Assembly: GCF_000797515.1 (NCBI RefSeq)
Contig: NZ_JSBN01000050.1
Span: 1-49,998, forward strand
DNA: 49,998 nucleotides
DNA from: Sphingomonas sp. Ant H11
Lineage (GTDB): Bacteria > Pseudomonadota > Alphaproteobacteria > Sphingomonadales > Sphingomonadaceae
Direction: 5' to 3'
In this document: in pieces, positions 19,533-29,751 of the stretch
Position numbering within the stretch: position 1 is the first letter of the stretch
Layout: each line of letters begins with the position of its first letter
Program-made: the position numbers and the translations under genes
The notes under the pieces: generated by a model
Told to the model about the DNA's origin: nothing
Database searches by the model: none
The model's input: the letters and a program-made list of their open reading frames with translations, nothing else

Positions 19533-20147
19533 TGCAATCCTAACTGGTTGCCCACCAGACTTGCAGATCACGTCTTGCAAGTCACCTCTTGCCGGAAATT
19601 TGGTCTGCGAGGCAGGCCGCTCCCGGCGCGCCCGATATCTGTCGGAACGGCGCTTTTTACGGTGCCTGCGTCTAGACCGCTGGCCGCGTGGTGGCTCGGG
19701 TCGCTGCAAGGTCTCGGCGACTGATTGATTGCGACGACGGGTACTACGCTTCGGACGTCCTGATCCACGGGACAACGAAGCCCAAGCGAACGAGCGTGCG
19801 CGGTCCCGGTGTGTCCGATCGTCGACCCTATCGTCAGGTGAGCGGCAAGAGTGGATATCTACCGGACTCACTGCAGTTGGACGGAAACTTACATATCCGA
19901 AACGATATGGATTTGGCGCATTATGGATGATGGAAAGTCCGTCTTCTTTTTATAATCGAACAGTTTATTATAATATATTCTGAAATATTTTACGGTCTGG
20001 AATCCCGCATTTCAGGTCAATTCTGAATTATATCTCTTGTCCGTCAATTTCGGATATGTATATTTTCCGAAAAATCGTCCGATTCGTGAAAATGCGAAAT
20101 ATCAAATACTGATACAGTATAGATTAGCACGTTTGCGGGAGGAAATC
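19533..20147. promoter_or_regulatory. 615 bp intergenic region with AT-rich leader of the accessory island
   Basis: No protein-like frame is convincing here. The left third is ordinary GC-rich DNA upstream of the sigma gene. From about 19900 to 20147 the composition changes sharply to AT-rich (for example TTTTTATAATCGAACAG and TTATTATAATATATTC), unlike anything else in the window. Several TATAAT-like boxes could serve as a -10 element for the rightward island. I could not fix one start site. The change suggests acquired DNA or a promoter adapted for silencing and induction. Confidence 0.5.
20106..20120. promoter_or_regulatory. Palindrome before the island, possible operator
   Basis: ATACTGATACAGTAT is a perfect 6-bp inverted repeat (ATACTG/CAGTAT) around ATA. 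It ends 27 bases before the ATG at 20148, within the AT-rich leader. Position and symmetry fit a dimeric regulator site or a short hairpin in the mRNA leader. No matching regulator gene is recognised nearby. Confidence 0.4.
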
Positions 20148-21257
20148 ATGGCAGTCTATCGAATTTTCGGTGAGCATTTGATTTCCGAAGGCGAATTTGC
20201 GGTGAAGGGCGCTGAGGTGACGCGGCTGGTGGCAGCCGGTTCGGGCGCACAACCTTCCATCACTCTCGACAATGGCGGGGTGCTGTCTTTTGCCGCGGTC
20301 GACGTCGGGCAGGGCGATGCCGTGGCGTTTCCCGCAGTCGCCTATGGCAAGCCGATGACGATCGATATTCGGAGCGTCTATACCGGAAACGTCGGATCGA
20401 AATCGCTGTTCGACGGAACGGGGGACATCGCGGTGGTGTCTGGCGTGAAGGACTGGAGTTCCGTCAAGGCGAGCGCGCGCGGGTTGAATTTCGTGGCAAG
20501 CAAGACCGGGCGTCACGCGTTGCTCGCGGGACCAGACGCATTGTCGGACGGTACGCGACTGGTGGCCTATCAAAAAGCGGTCGCTACGGCACAGGTGGTC
20601 GCCAGTTTTGAGATCGTCGCGGCCCCGCCGGATCCCGTCTTGCTGACAAAGCTTGGAGGCGCATTTACCGCCGCAGCCGGTGTCCCGCTTTTTTTGCCTT
20701 ATGCTGGCGCTTTGCTGGCGGCAGGCCAGCTCGTTCCCCTCGCGGGCAGCTTGATCGATGCGATCGGCGCGCGTTCGCCCGGCTGGCACCAAAGTGCAGA
20801 ACTCAGCTTCGATTTGCCGGGCTATGCGCCGGTTGCGGCCGATTTTCGACTCGTTGCTCCCGCCACATCGGATCTTCAGAAGCTTCGCTACCGCGCCAAT
20901 GTGGGCCTGATCGATCGCGATGACCGGCTTTATACGGGCGACGAACCCTATGTTGTAATTGCCGTCTATGGCGGCGAGCGGCCCGAGCTCGAAGGCTTCA
21001 CCCCCGGGGTGGTCGCCGCCGACATGGCGCGACGTTTCTACCCATCCAAGACCGGCGTCGCCACGGGACTCGACGATGTGCTGGAGATCGCCAAAGTTGC
21101 ATCCGACTGGCGCTTCAATCGCCAGGCAACCGACCTACAGGCCCGTATCGCCAAAACGACGGATGCGGCCGCGTTGGAGCAGCTCAAGCGTCAGCTGTCC
21201 GCCGTGCTGGCCAATATCGTCGAGCCCGCGCTCGTGCCCGCCGCTGGAAAGGCTTGA
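20148..21257 (+). CDS. Unknown protein with hydrophobic segment, first gene of the island
   Basis: A 369-residue protein I do not recognise. ATG 20148 has a strong ribosome site (GGGAGGAAATC). The first ~160 residues look beta-rich (GEFAVKGAEVTRLVAAGSGA, ITLDNGGVLSFAAVDVGQGD). A long hydrophobic stretch near residues 180-215 (GVPLFLPYAGALLAAGQLVP, then LAGSLIDAIGA) could cross or insert into a membrane. Another strand-rich part (AELSFDLPGYAPVAADFRLV) and a helical, partly charged C-terminus follow. It ends 2 bases before the start of the double protease. The pairing of a hydrophobic-segment protein with a protease gene could mean a protease-activated membrane effector, but this is speculation. 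Confidence 0.8.
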   Translation: MAVYRIFGEHLISEGEFAVKGAEVTRLVAAGSGAQPSITLDNGGVLSFAAVDVGQGDAVAFPAVAYGKPMTIDIRSVYTGNVGSKSLFDGTGDIAVVSGVKDWSSVKASARGLNFVASKTGRHALLAGPDALSDGTRLVAYQKAVATAQVVASFEIVAAPPDPVLLTKLGGAFTAAAGVPLFLPYAGALLAAGQLVPLAGSLIDAIGARSPGWHQSAELSFDLPGYAPVAADFRLVAPATSDLQKLRYRANVGLIDRDDRLYTGDEPYVVIAVYGGERPELEGFTPGVVAADMARRFYPSKTGVATGLDDVLEIAKVASDWRFNRQATDLQARIAKTTDAAALEQLKRQLSAVLANIVEPALVPAAGKA

Positions 21258-21259
21258 TC

Positions 21260-24200
21260 ATGCCGGTTGATCGGGACATTCGCCTGCTGGTCAAGGCACG
21301 TGCGCCGAGCGCGACCGGGTTTGCGCTGTCCGACGCGCACCTATCGATGCTGGGTGCCATGCGCGCGGCGGTTGTACCGCTTATGCCGGCGATCAATGCC
21401 GGATTGGCGTCTGAGCTTGGCATTGCGGGCGGGGCTGGCGTTGCCGCGCAATGGTATGAGGTGCAGCTCGGCGACACGACGCTATCGCCGTGGGACGCCG
21501 CGCATCGGCTGCGGGCGCAAGATCTCGGCCTTGCCGCGCAGGTGGACTTTGTCGAACCCGATATCCGGCAGAACTGGTTGTGGCAGCGCGATGAGGTCCC
21601 GCCGGCATTGGCGTTGTCGCAAAACGATCCGGTCTCCGTGCCGCAGGACTCGCGTTTTCCACGCGAGACCGACGACGATTGGTACCGCGATGCGGCGCAT
21701 AGCGGGTTCCTTGACGCGCTTGCGTGGCTTGACGGCGTGCCGACCGAGCGGCGGCGTCGCGTGCGCGTGGCGCAGCTCGATACAGGGTACGATCCTGGGC
21801 ATCAGGCGCTGCCGCCGGGATCGACCGAACGCTGGCGCGCAATTTCGTGGCGGGCGAGGATCTGCACGATGCCAGCGATCAGGTCGACGGCCCGCTGACC
21901 AATCGCGGGCACGGCACGGGCACGCTCGGGATTCTCGCCGGACGCGACCCGGCCGATCCGACGCGCACGATCGGTGGTGCCCCGTTCGTCGACATTGTGC
22001 CCATCCGCGTCGCCGATCGTGTCGTGCTGTTCAGCAACAGTGCGATTGCTCGCGCGCTCGATTATGTCTTTAGCCTCAAGGACGATCCCGAGAAGCGGAT
22101 CGACATCGTGACGATGAGCATGGGCGGGCTCCCCTCGCAAGCGTGGGCGGATGCTGTCAACGCACTCTATGACGCGGGCATTTTTCGTCGTGACCGCAGC
22201 GGGCAACAATTACGGCAATGCGCCGACGCGCAACATCGTGTTTCCCGCCCGGTTCAATCGCGTGGTCGCGGCGTGCGGGGTCATGGCGGACGGATCGCCC
22301 TATGCCGATTTGCCCGGGACGCTGATGGCGGGGAATTACGGCCCTGCGTCGAAGATGCGCACCGCGATCGCCGCCGCCACCCCCAACCTTCCGTGGGCGC
22401 GGATCGGCGCGCCGACGGTCGTTGATCATGACGGTTCCGGAACATCCTCGGCGACCCCGCAAGTCGCTGCCGCTGCGGCGATCTGGCTGGCCGATAGCGC
22501 GCATAGCGCTGAGCTTCCCGAGGATTGGCGGAGGGTCGAAGCGATCCGCTACGCCCTGTTCGCGAGCGCGCGGGGCGGTGCCAATCCCAAACTTGGTCGC
22601 GGCACGCTCGACGCGGTCGGAATGGCGGCGCAGTCGGTCCCTCTCGCCGAGCTCGAGCAGGAGAAGCCCGATACCGCCTCGTTCGCGTTCCTGCGGGCCT
22701 TGCTCGGAGTCGGGCTGACTGATCCCAGCGATGATCCGACCTATGCGATGCTGTCGCTCGAGGCACTGCAATTGTCGCTGCATCCGGTGATCGAGGCGAT
22801 CCTGCCCGATCTCGACGCCGACCCCGATCAGCTTGCCGCGGCCACCCGCCAACGGCTGGCGGCTACCCTGGCGACCGACGCGCGCGCCTCGATGACACTG
22901 CGCCAATGGCTTGCAAAGGCTGCCGGTGCCAGTAACACCGGCGCTCCGCCTCCGACCGATGGTGGCGCAGCGCCACAAGCCTTGGAATCGCCACCGAGCC
23001 CCTCGGCACAGGCGCTGAACGCGTCGGCAAAGCTGGCCAATGCCCGCCAGCCCGTGATTTCGGCACCGTTGCGTCGGCACGTGCGGATCTTCGCGTCGGA
23101 TCCGACGCTCGGGACCGGGCTCGACACGGTCGCGCGCAGTGTCACGACCGTCAGTGTCGCTTGGGAGCGGCTCGCACCGGGGCCTGTCGGCGAATATCTC
23201 GAAGTCGTTGACGTCGATCCCGCGAGTTCGGCGGCGTATGCGCCAGTCGCGCTCGACGACCCGTATCTGCTGCACGAACACGGCCTGTTTCCGAGCGAGA
23301 CCGATCCGCAATTTCACCAGCAAATGGTCTATGCCGTCGCGATGCGCACGATTGAGGCGTTCGAGCACGCGCTCGGGCGGCGCGCGTTGTGGTCGCCATA
23401 TCGGGACCCGAACGGCACCGACATCAGCGGGCGCTATGTCCAGCGGCTGCGTATCTATCCGCACGCACTGCGCGCCGCCAACGCGTTTTACAGTCCGGCC
23501 AAGAAAGCGTTGCTGCTCGGCTATTTCCAGTCGCCGGCGATTTGCGACCATGCCGACATTGCGCGTCCGACGGTCTTCGCCGCGCTGTCGCACGACATCG
23601 TTGCGCACGAAACCGCGCACGCCTTGCTCGACGGGCTGCACCGGCGCTTCATCGAACCGACCAACCCCGACGTCCTCGCCTTTCACGAGGGCTTTGCAGA
23701 CATTGTCGCGATGTTCCTGCACTTCACTCTCCCCGACGCCGTGCGGCCCGAGATCGCGGCGACGCGCGGTGACCTGTTCACGCGAAACCGTCTGGGGCAA
23801 CTCGCCTATCAATTCGGCCAGGCGACGGGGCAGCGCGGCGCGCTGCGCGATTATATCGGCACGATCGATGCCAAGGGGCATTGGAAATCGCGCCCGGTCA
23901 GCATCGACGATTATCACGCCGCGACCGAAGCGCATGATCGCGGCGCAGTGCTCGTTGCGGCGGTGTTCGATGCGTTCTTGCGGATTTACGAATGCAAGGC
24001 GAAGGAGTTGATCGCGCTCGCAACCGGGGCATCGGGTGTCCTGCCCCCGGGGGAATTGTCCGCCCCGTTGGTCGACGCGCTGACCATTGCGGTCTGCAAG
24101 ATTGCCGGGCGCTTCCTCGACATCATGATCCGGGCGCTCGATTATTGTCCGCCGTTCGACATCACTTTTGGCGAGTATCTGCGCGCGGTGATCACGGCCG

Positions 24201-24903
24201 ACCGAGACCTCGTGCCCGACGACCGGCGCGCCTATCGCGTTGCGATCACCGCTGCATTTCGCGCGCGCGGAATTTCCCCGCGCGATGTGCGGAGCGTATC
24301 GCCCGATACGCTCGCCTGGGAACGCCCGATCTCCACGTCTCCTTCAAGGAAGTGGTCGACGCGATGGCGCTCGATTTTCCGCTGGATACCACACGGGAAG
24401 AAATTTCCCGTCGCTCGGCGCACAATGCGCGGGTGTTCCACGATTGGCTGGTGCAGCGGGCACCCGATGACTGGCTAACGCTGTTCGGCATCGCGCGCGT
24501 CGCTGGACCAATGAACAAGCAAGCGACCGCCGCCGACGGAACCGTTACGACGATTGTCGGGAATGTGCGCGGGCCCGAAGTGCACTCGGTCCGCACGCTG
24601 CGGCGGGTCGGCCCCGATGGCACGATCCGCAGCGATTTGATCGTCGAGCTGACGCAAAGCTGGTATCCGGCTGATCCCAAGGACGGCCAGCGTTTTCGCG
24701 GCGGATGCACGCTGATCATCGCGCGTGACAGTGGTGCGCTCAATTATGTCGTGCGCAAGCGGATCGACAGCAGCGCGCGATACAGTAGCCAGGCGACCTA
24801 TGTACAGCGGCCGCTAACAGGGCTGCGCGCCGCCTATTTCAACGCCGATTCAACCGTGAAAAGCGAGCCCTTTGCCATGCTTCACACACAGGATTTCGAG
24901 TAA
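21260..24903 (+). CDS. Giant protease: S8 subtilase plus gluzincin-type metalloprotease (three frame breaks)
   Basis: Joined frames give about 1214 residues. The subtilase domain shows Asp in VRVAQLDTGYD (~174), His in NRGHGTGTLG (~217), the oxyanion Asn in TAAGNNYGN (~314) and Ser in DGSGTSSATPQVAAA (~395). A second centre lies near residue 783: HETAHALLDGLH, with the third zinc ligand probably Glu in FHEGFADIVAMF (~810), as in gluzincin metallopeptidases. The C-terminus is unassigned. Breaks are near 21815-21835, at 22180-22184 (five T, probably six) and near 24325-24328 (three C, probably four). The N-terminal ~160 residues before the Asp could be a prodomain or adaptor. No signal peptide, so it should act in the cytosol. 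It lies 2 bases after the unknown protein and 4 before the MBL gene. Confidence 0.85.
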
Positions 24904-24907
24904 AGTC

Positions 24908-26291
24908 ATGGCGAAAGCAAAGTCCGCCGCTGCGCCGACGTCCGACGCCAAAGCGTCGCCGCCCACCTCCAAGACCGAGCCGCGCGCGCGCGTGCGAATG
25001 TATCGGCAAGGGTTGGGGGACTGCCTTTATGTGGAACTGCTGCGCGGCCAGCAGGCACCGTTTCGGATCATGATCGATTGCGGGCTCGTGCTGGGTGCGA
25101 AGGGCGCAACCACGACGATGCAAGCGGTGATGGCCGATCTGGTCGACACATTGGGCTCGGCCTCGCTCGACCTGCTTGTCGTCACCCATCCGCATTGGGA
25201 CCATGTTTCGGGGTTTTTGCAGGCGAAGGACGATTTCGCCAAGATCAACGCCGATGCGGTCTGGCTTGGCTGGCCCGAAGACCCCGCCGACCCGCTCGCC
25301 GTCAAGCTCAGCTCGATCCATGCCGGTGCCGAGACCGCTTTGCGCGCCAGCATCGATAAACTTACGGCGCTCGGCCTCAATGAGAATGCACGCCAGACGC
25401 AAAGCCTGATCGACTTTCTCGGTGCCGCTCCCTCCGCCGGAGGCGGCACGACGCGCGACGCGGTGAAGGCAGCCGCAGCGAAGGTTCGCGTGCCGCGTTA
25501 TTGTCGACCGGCCGACCCGCCGGTACTCATTCCCGGCACCGAGGCGCGGATTTTCGTCCTGGGGCCACCGCGCGACGAGGCCGAGTTGCGCCAGATGGAT
25601 CCCACGTCGCGCAATCCCGAAACCTATTCGCTCACCGCACTCGACGGGTTGTACGGCCTCGCTGGCGTGTTCGGCGAGGGCGAGGAAGACGATCAACGTC
25701 CGTTTAACGCCAGTGTCACGATTCCGCTCGCGGATGCGCGCCAACTCGCGTTTTTTCCGCAACAGCTATGCCGCAGCCGACGTCGCCTGGCGCAGGATCG
25801 ATACCGATTGGCTGGAGGACACGCAGAATTTCGCACTGCTGCTCGATCGCGCGGTGAACAATTCGAGCCTGGTTCTGGCCATTGAACTCGAGCCGGGCGG
25901 GCCCGTGCTCCTGTTCGCAGCCGATGCGCAAGTCGGCAATTGGCTTTCCTGGCTCAAATTGCGCTGGACGATCGGCGATCGGGTGGTGACCGGCCCCGAC
26001 CTGATTGCGCGAACGATCGTCTACAAGGTCGGGCATCACGCCAGTTTGAATGCAACCCTGCGGGCCGAGGGGGTCGAGCGAATGAACGATTTGCAATACG
26101 CGTTCGTGCCGGTCGATGCGGTCGAAGCCAAGGCGAAGGGGTGGGGCGGGAATATCCCGTTCGCGGCGTTGCTCGAGGCTCTTAAGCGACAGACCGCGCC
26201 GGCGGGGGCGGTGTTGCGCTCGGACGAGATATGGAGCGGCACCGACCCGGCGATCACCCCGAGCAAGCTGGCGTATGAAGTGCTGCTATGA
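24908..26291 (+). CDS. Metallo-beta-lactamase-fold enzyme, ComEC/Rec2-like (one frame break)
   Basis: Soluble MBL-fold hydrolase of about 460 residues. It begins with an Ala/Ser/Pro/Lys-rich tail of ~28 residues. The ComEC-type opening motif follows (RMYRQGLGDCLYVELL), then IDCGLV, and the metal motif HPHWDH (His94, His96, Asp98, His99). A late VGHHASLNAT supplies a further metal ligand. No membrane helices, unlike full ComEC. The frame breaks in a run of six T at 25750-25755 (probably five). It ends as an ATGA overlap with the next gene (26288-26291). Related MBL enzymes act on nucleic acids or nucleotides, but the substrate cannot be read here. The position between the protease and the SIR2 gene suggests a role in a shared response. 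Confidence 0.85.
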
Positions 26292-26728
26292 CAGGCGCGC
26301 GGGTGTTGCACATCGTCCAGTTCGCCGATGCGGTCGACCCTGCGCCGGTTCAGGCGATGCTCGTTGACCTGCATGCCGCGCGGGCTGCAGGTAGGGTCGC
26401 TTTCGTCACCGCGCGCCTCGGGCGAACCGTCGAGCGTGCGGTGACGGACGGGCTGCTCGGCGGTCCGATCCAGATCGCAACCCCGGCCGCGCGGCTGGTG
26501 CTGACGGTCGAATTTGAGACGGTCGCGGCGCTTGATGCTTATTACGCCGCGCCCGCCCATGCAGAGATTCGCCGCACGGTGTTCAGTGCCCTGTCGCCCC
26601 GCGCGCGCGCGCTCTACGCGGCCGCCGACGACGACCCAAGCGACGCGCCGCATCTCTACGGAGCGATCGAGACGGCGCTTCGCCCGCTGTTGACGCGGAT
26701 GGACATCGAGATTGCCCACGGAGACTGA
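26288..26728 (+). CDS. Dabb-like (stress-responsive A/B barrel) small protein
   Basis: A 146-residue protein whose first ~95 residues resemble the dimeric alpha+beta barrel Dabb family. It opens with RVLHIVQFADAV and ends this part with VEFETVAALDAYYAAPAHAE, matching the family's strand and YxxxPxH helix. The last ~45 residues are Ala-rich and helical. It overlaps the MBL stop (ATGA) and stops 1 base before the SIR2 gene start, so it is tightly co-translated. Such proteins are seldom seen in conflict loci; it may be a small-molecule binding or assembly subunit. The family call is moderate. Confidence 0.65.
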   Translation: MTGARVLHIVQFADAVDPAPVQAMLVDLHAARAAGRVAFVTARLGRTVERAVTDGLLGGPIQIATPAARLVLTVEFETVAALDAYYAAPAHAEIRRTVFSALSPRARALYAAADDDPSDAPHLYGAIETALRPLLTRMDIEIAHGD

Positions 26729-26729
26729 G

Positions 26730-29700
26730 ATGGCCGAATCGGATGCAGAAACGATCCAGCGAGAATGGTTCGAAGATCCGACCTTCAGCTATCTCAAGCG
26801 GCACTATTTCGACGCGGCAAAGCTCGAGCAGCGCACGATGGTGGAATTTGCGCGGGCGTTGCGCACCGGGCGGGTCATCGCGTTCACCGGATCGTTGACG
26901 ACGATCGATCGCGGCTATCCCAAATGGCGGGATTTTGCCGCGCATTGCTTCGATTTTGCCTTTGGTGACCTGGACAAGTTCGAGGAGGCCAATGCCCGGG
27001 CCGATGTGCTGACGAAAAACAAGGAAATCCTGGCGACTTTCAAGGAAACACTAAAACGTGAAGATTTCGACGTACGTGTTGCGTTCAGCGTGATCGGAGA
27101 GATCATGGATATTGTCGGGCGTTATTCATCAAGGGCGCTCAGCAATTTGAACGAAAAGATCGCGAACGAGATTTTTTTAAAAACGCGAACGGCCGGTTAA
27201 ACCGAATTCCGTGCTCGACTGCTTGTTGACCAAGCTGGATATCGATCGCATCCTCACGTTGAACTATGATTTTGAGGTAGAGCTTGCGATCGCGCAGGAT
27301 CCCGGCGCTAAAGGATCGACGGTCGCCAAGCTCAATCGCGCGGGAATCCGCCAGGACGATCCCGCCACGCACAAGATTGTGCTGCGCATGCCGGGCGGAC
27401 GGAGTCTCGTCAGCGATGTGTTTTTGCGCGAACGGACAGACCGTTTGATAGAGTTCGCGGTCGGCTCGGCCGAGCATGAATATCATGTGATGCATCTCCA
27501 CGGGCGTGCCGATCGTCACGAAACGATGGTGGTCAGTTATCGCGATTATGATCGCCTTTACCGGCGCAGCGGCACATCGAAGGTGCCGTTCGAACATGCG
27601 CTGGGCCTGCTCTACTCAGGCAATCCCGTCCTGTTCGTCGGCATCGGGATGTCGGAAAGCGAGATCAACCAGAGCTTGCAGGATGTGGTCGGCGACCATC
27701 CGTATCGCCGCGTGATGCCGACGTTCCTGCTGTGGAACGCCGACATGACGTTGTCCGAAGAGGCGCGAAAGGCGGACAAGGCGATCAAGCGCATCGATAT
27801 GCTGCACCGGCTCGGCGTGCTGACGCTGTTCGACGATGACCTGGCGCGGCATGCTGGCGTGGACCTTCTCGAGGGAGAGACAACCGAGCGCCTTGCCCGC
27901 TCAATCGACAATCTTGCCGCGGCGATGGCACGGCGCGGTGACGAGCACGCAAAACCGATCAGCCATTGGCGGTCTCTTTCACTGCGCGTTCCACAGCATG
28001 CCGACGGCAAAATCATCGCAGCCTGGGCGCTGATTGCCGCGCCGAGCTTACCGGCTCCGGCGGCGCTGATCACGCCGTTCCGCGAGGAAAATGCGCTGCT
28101 GACCGTCGTCGCGGCCACCTCGGGCCTGCGCAAGGGGGCCGCGGCGCGCTGTTTCGCAAATCGCTTTCAGGAAGACCATCCCTTGGCGACGGTCGTCCAC
28201 ATCAACGCCGATTTCTGCTTCGACACCGATACGATGCTCAATCTCATCGCCGAGGTGCTCTGGCGGCGTCGTGGCCATAGGGGGCCGCGCCATATGAGCC
28301 GGTCGCGACAGTTCGCTGAGGATCTTGCCTTTTGCTTGCCTGATAACAGCGATTTGGTGGTCGTGATTAGCGGTACCGAGCGGATGTTCGGCAATGGCGG
28401 CGAGCCGCTAAGCGCCGAATTCGACGAAGCGATGCGTTGCTTTGCCGCGTCGTGTTGTCGACATGCCCGCTCCAGGCATGCGCATGCCCGGTTCGTCATT
28501 CTGGGGACGCTCCGGGTTAAACAATATTTCTGCGGCCTTTTCGGCGAGGTTGGAACGATCGCGAGCGATGGACGTCCCCCGGTGGTCATCATCGATTACG
28601 GGCCATTGGTCGCGTCGTCGGGGCAATCGAACGCTGGCGACGCGGCCAGGCGTTTTCGCAAGCACCATTATCTGGAAGTGGAAATGGGGGTTCGCGCAAC
28701 CGAGGCAATGACCCCGATCGCGATCCGCCGCGTCGACTTGAAGGCCGGGCCGGATGTCGCGATCGCCGATTATCGGCGCGCGCACTTCGCCGCCAACCTC
28801 ACCCCCACGGCTTTGCGGAGCTTGGGGCTTGACCCCGACCTCGCGCTCGACATTCTGATGGTCATGGCGTTCGTCGGCCAGCCGGTCGAGGCCGAGGTGT
28901 TACTCCACGTACCCCGTCTTCGAACGCGGCTGGCCGATCCGATTTTCGGGGTCACCAAGGAAGTCGAGCGCCTCGAGCGGATCGGCAAGGAGCTTAGGCT
29001 CCTGTCGGGGTGCGGGCTGGTGCTGCCGGTCGCGCCGTCGATCGACCCGACGCACATGCCACGGTTCGGCATTCATGCGACGCTGCTCGCAGAATTGCGC
29101 GATCGTTCGGGTGTGCCGCTGTCAGAGGCGGCTTTGTCCGCCGCCTTCAACATGTCGCTCTATGCTGCCCAGCCAACCGACGGACCGGTTCCCGAGCCGC
29201 ATTTGCACGACGAACTGGGGCATATGATCGACTGGTTAATCGGGGCCTATAACGATCCCTCTCCGATTTCGGACGAGCGGCCCAGCGAACCCGAACACCA
29301 CCGTCCCGATGCGCTGGCAGCGCTACGCGCTGCGCTCGCGGTTATTCGCGGCTTCTATTCGACCAGCGCGCTGCTTTCGATCGAAAGCGACCGGTCGACC
29401 TGGCTTGGCGAGCGTGATGGGGCGTTGACCGAACATGGCGAGCGGCTCGATCGCCTGCTCGAAGCGTTCCTGCGGTCGCAACGGGCCGTGGAGCGGCGTG
29501 GCGACACGACAGGCTTTGGAGCTTTCTATCCCGACGAGATTGTCTGGCTCTATAATGAGCGCGGCGTCGTTAAGCTCGCGCAGGGCGATCTCTATGAGGC
29601 ACGCGCCGCCTTTGACGAAGCCGATCGTTTCAACCGAACCTATGTCGAGTTCGGCGACCGAGCGTTGAACTGGCGTCGCATCACGCTGAACCAGATCGTG

Positions 29701-29751
29701 GTTGATATCGAACGCGGACGTTTTTCCTCGCGCGCGACAGGATCGACATGA
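26730..29751 (+). CDS. SIR2-like / STAND-like NTPase protein with TPRs (frame break)
   Basis: The N-terminal SIR2-like domain has the nucleotide loop AFTGSLTTIDRGYPKWRDFA (~51-70), RILTLNYDFE, HVMHLHGRAD with the catalytic-type His, DYDRLY and PVLFVGIGMSES, the usual order in SIR2 NADase effectors. A central P-loop region follows, with a degenerate Walker A (ATSGLRKGAAAR), a Walker B-like DLVVVISGTERMF and a STAND-like helical part. The end is TPR-like (GAFYPDEIVWLYNERGVVKL). The frame breaks at 27179-27183 (five A, probably four). The end at 29751 may also be an artefact: restoring one T at 29721-29725 reads on into the next ORF, giving one protein of about 1258 residues. ATG 26730 with GGAG upstream. 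Predicted role: NAD-consuming or nucleotide-sensing effector in an abortive response. Confidence 0.8.

Noticed and set aside
22157..23935. A 592-codon open frame on the minus strand opposite the double protease
   Set aside because: Arg-rich with no motif, while the plus strand carries subtilase and HExxH motifs in this region.
29721..29751. Programmed frameshifting between the SIR2 gene and the TPR gene
   Set aside because: The T run could be a slip site, but many other homopolymer errors in the window make a simple indel the easier explanation.
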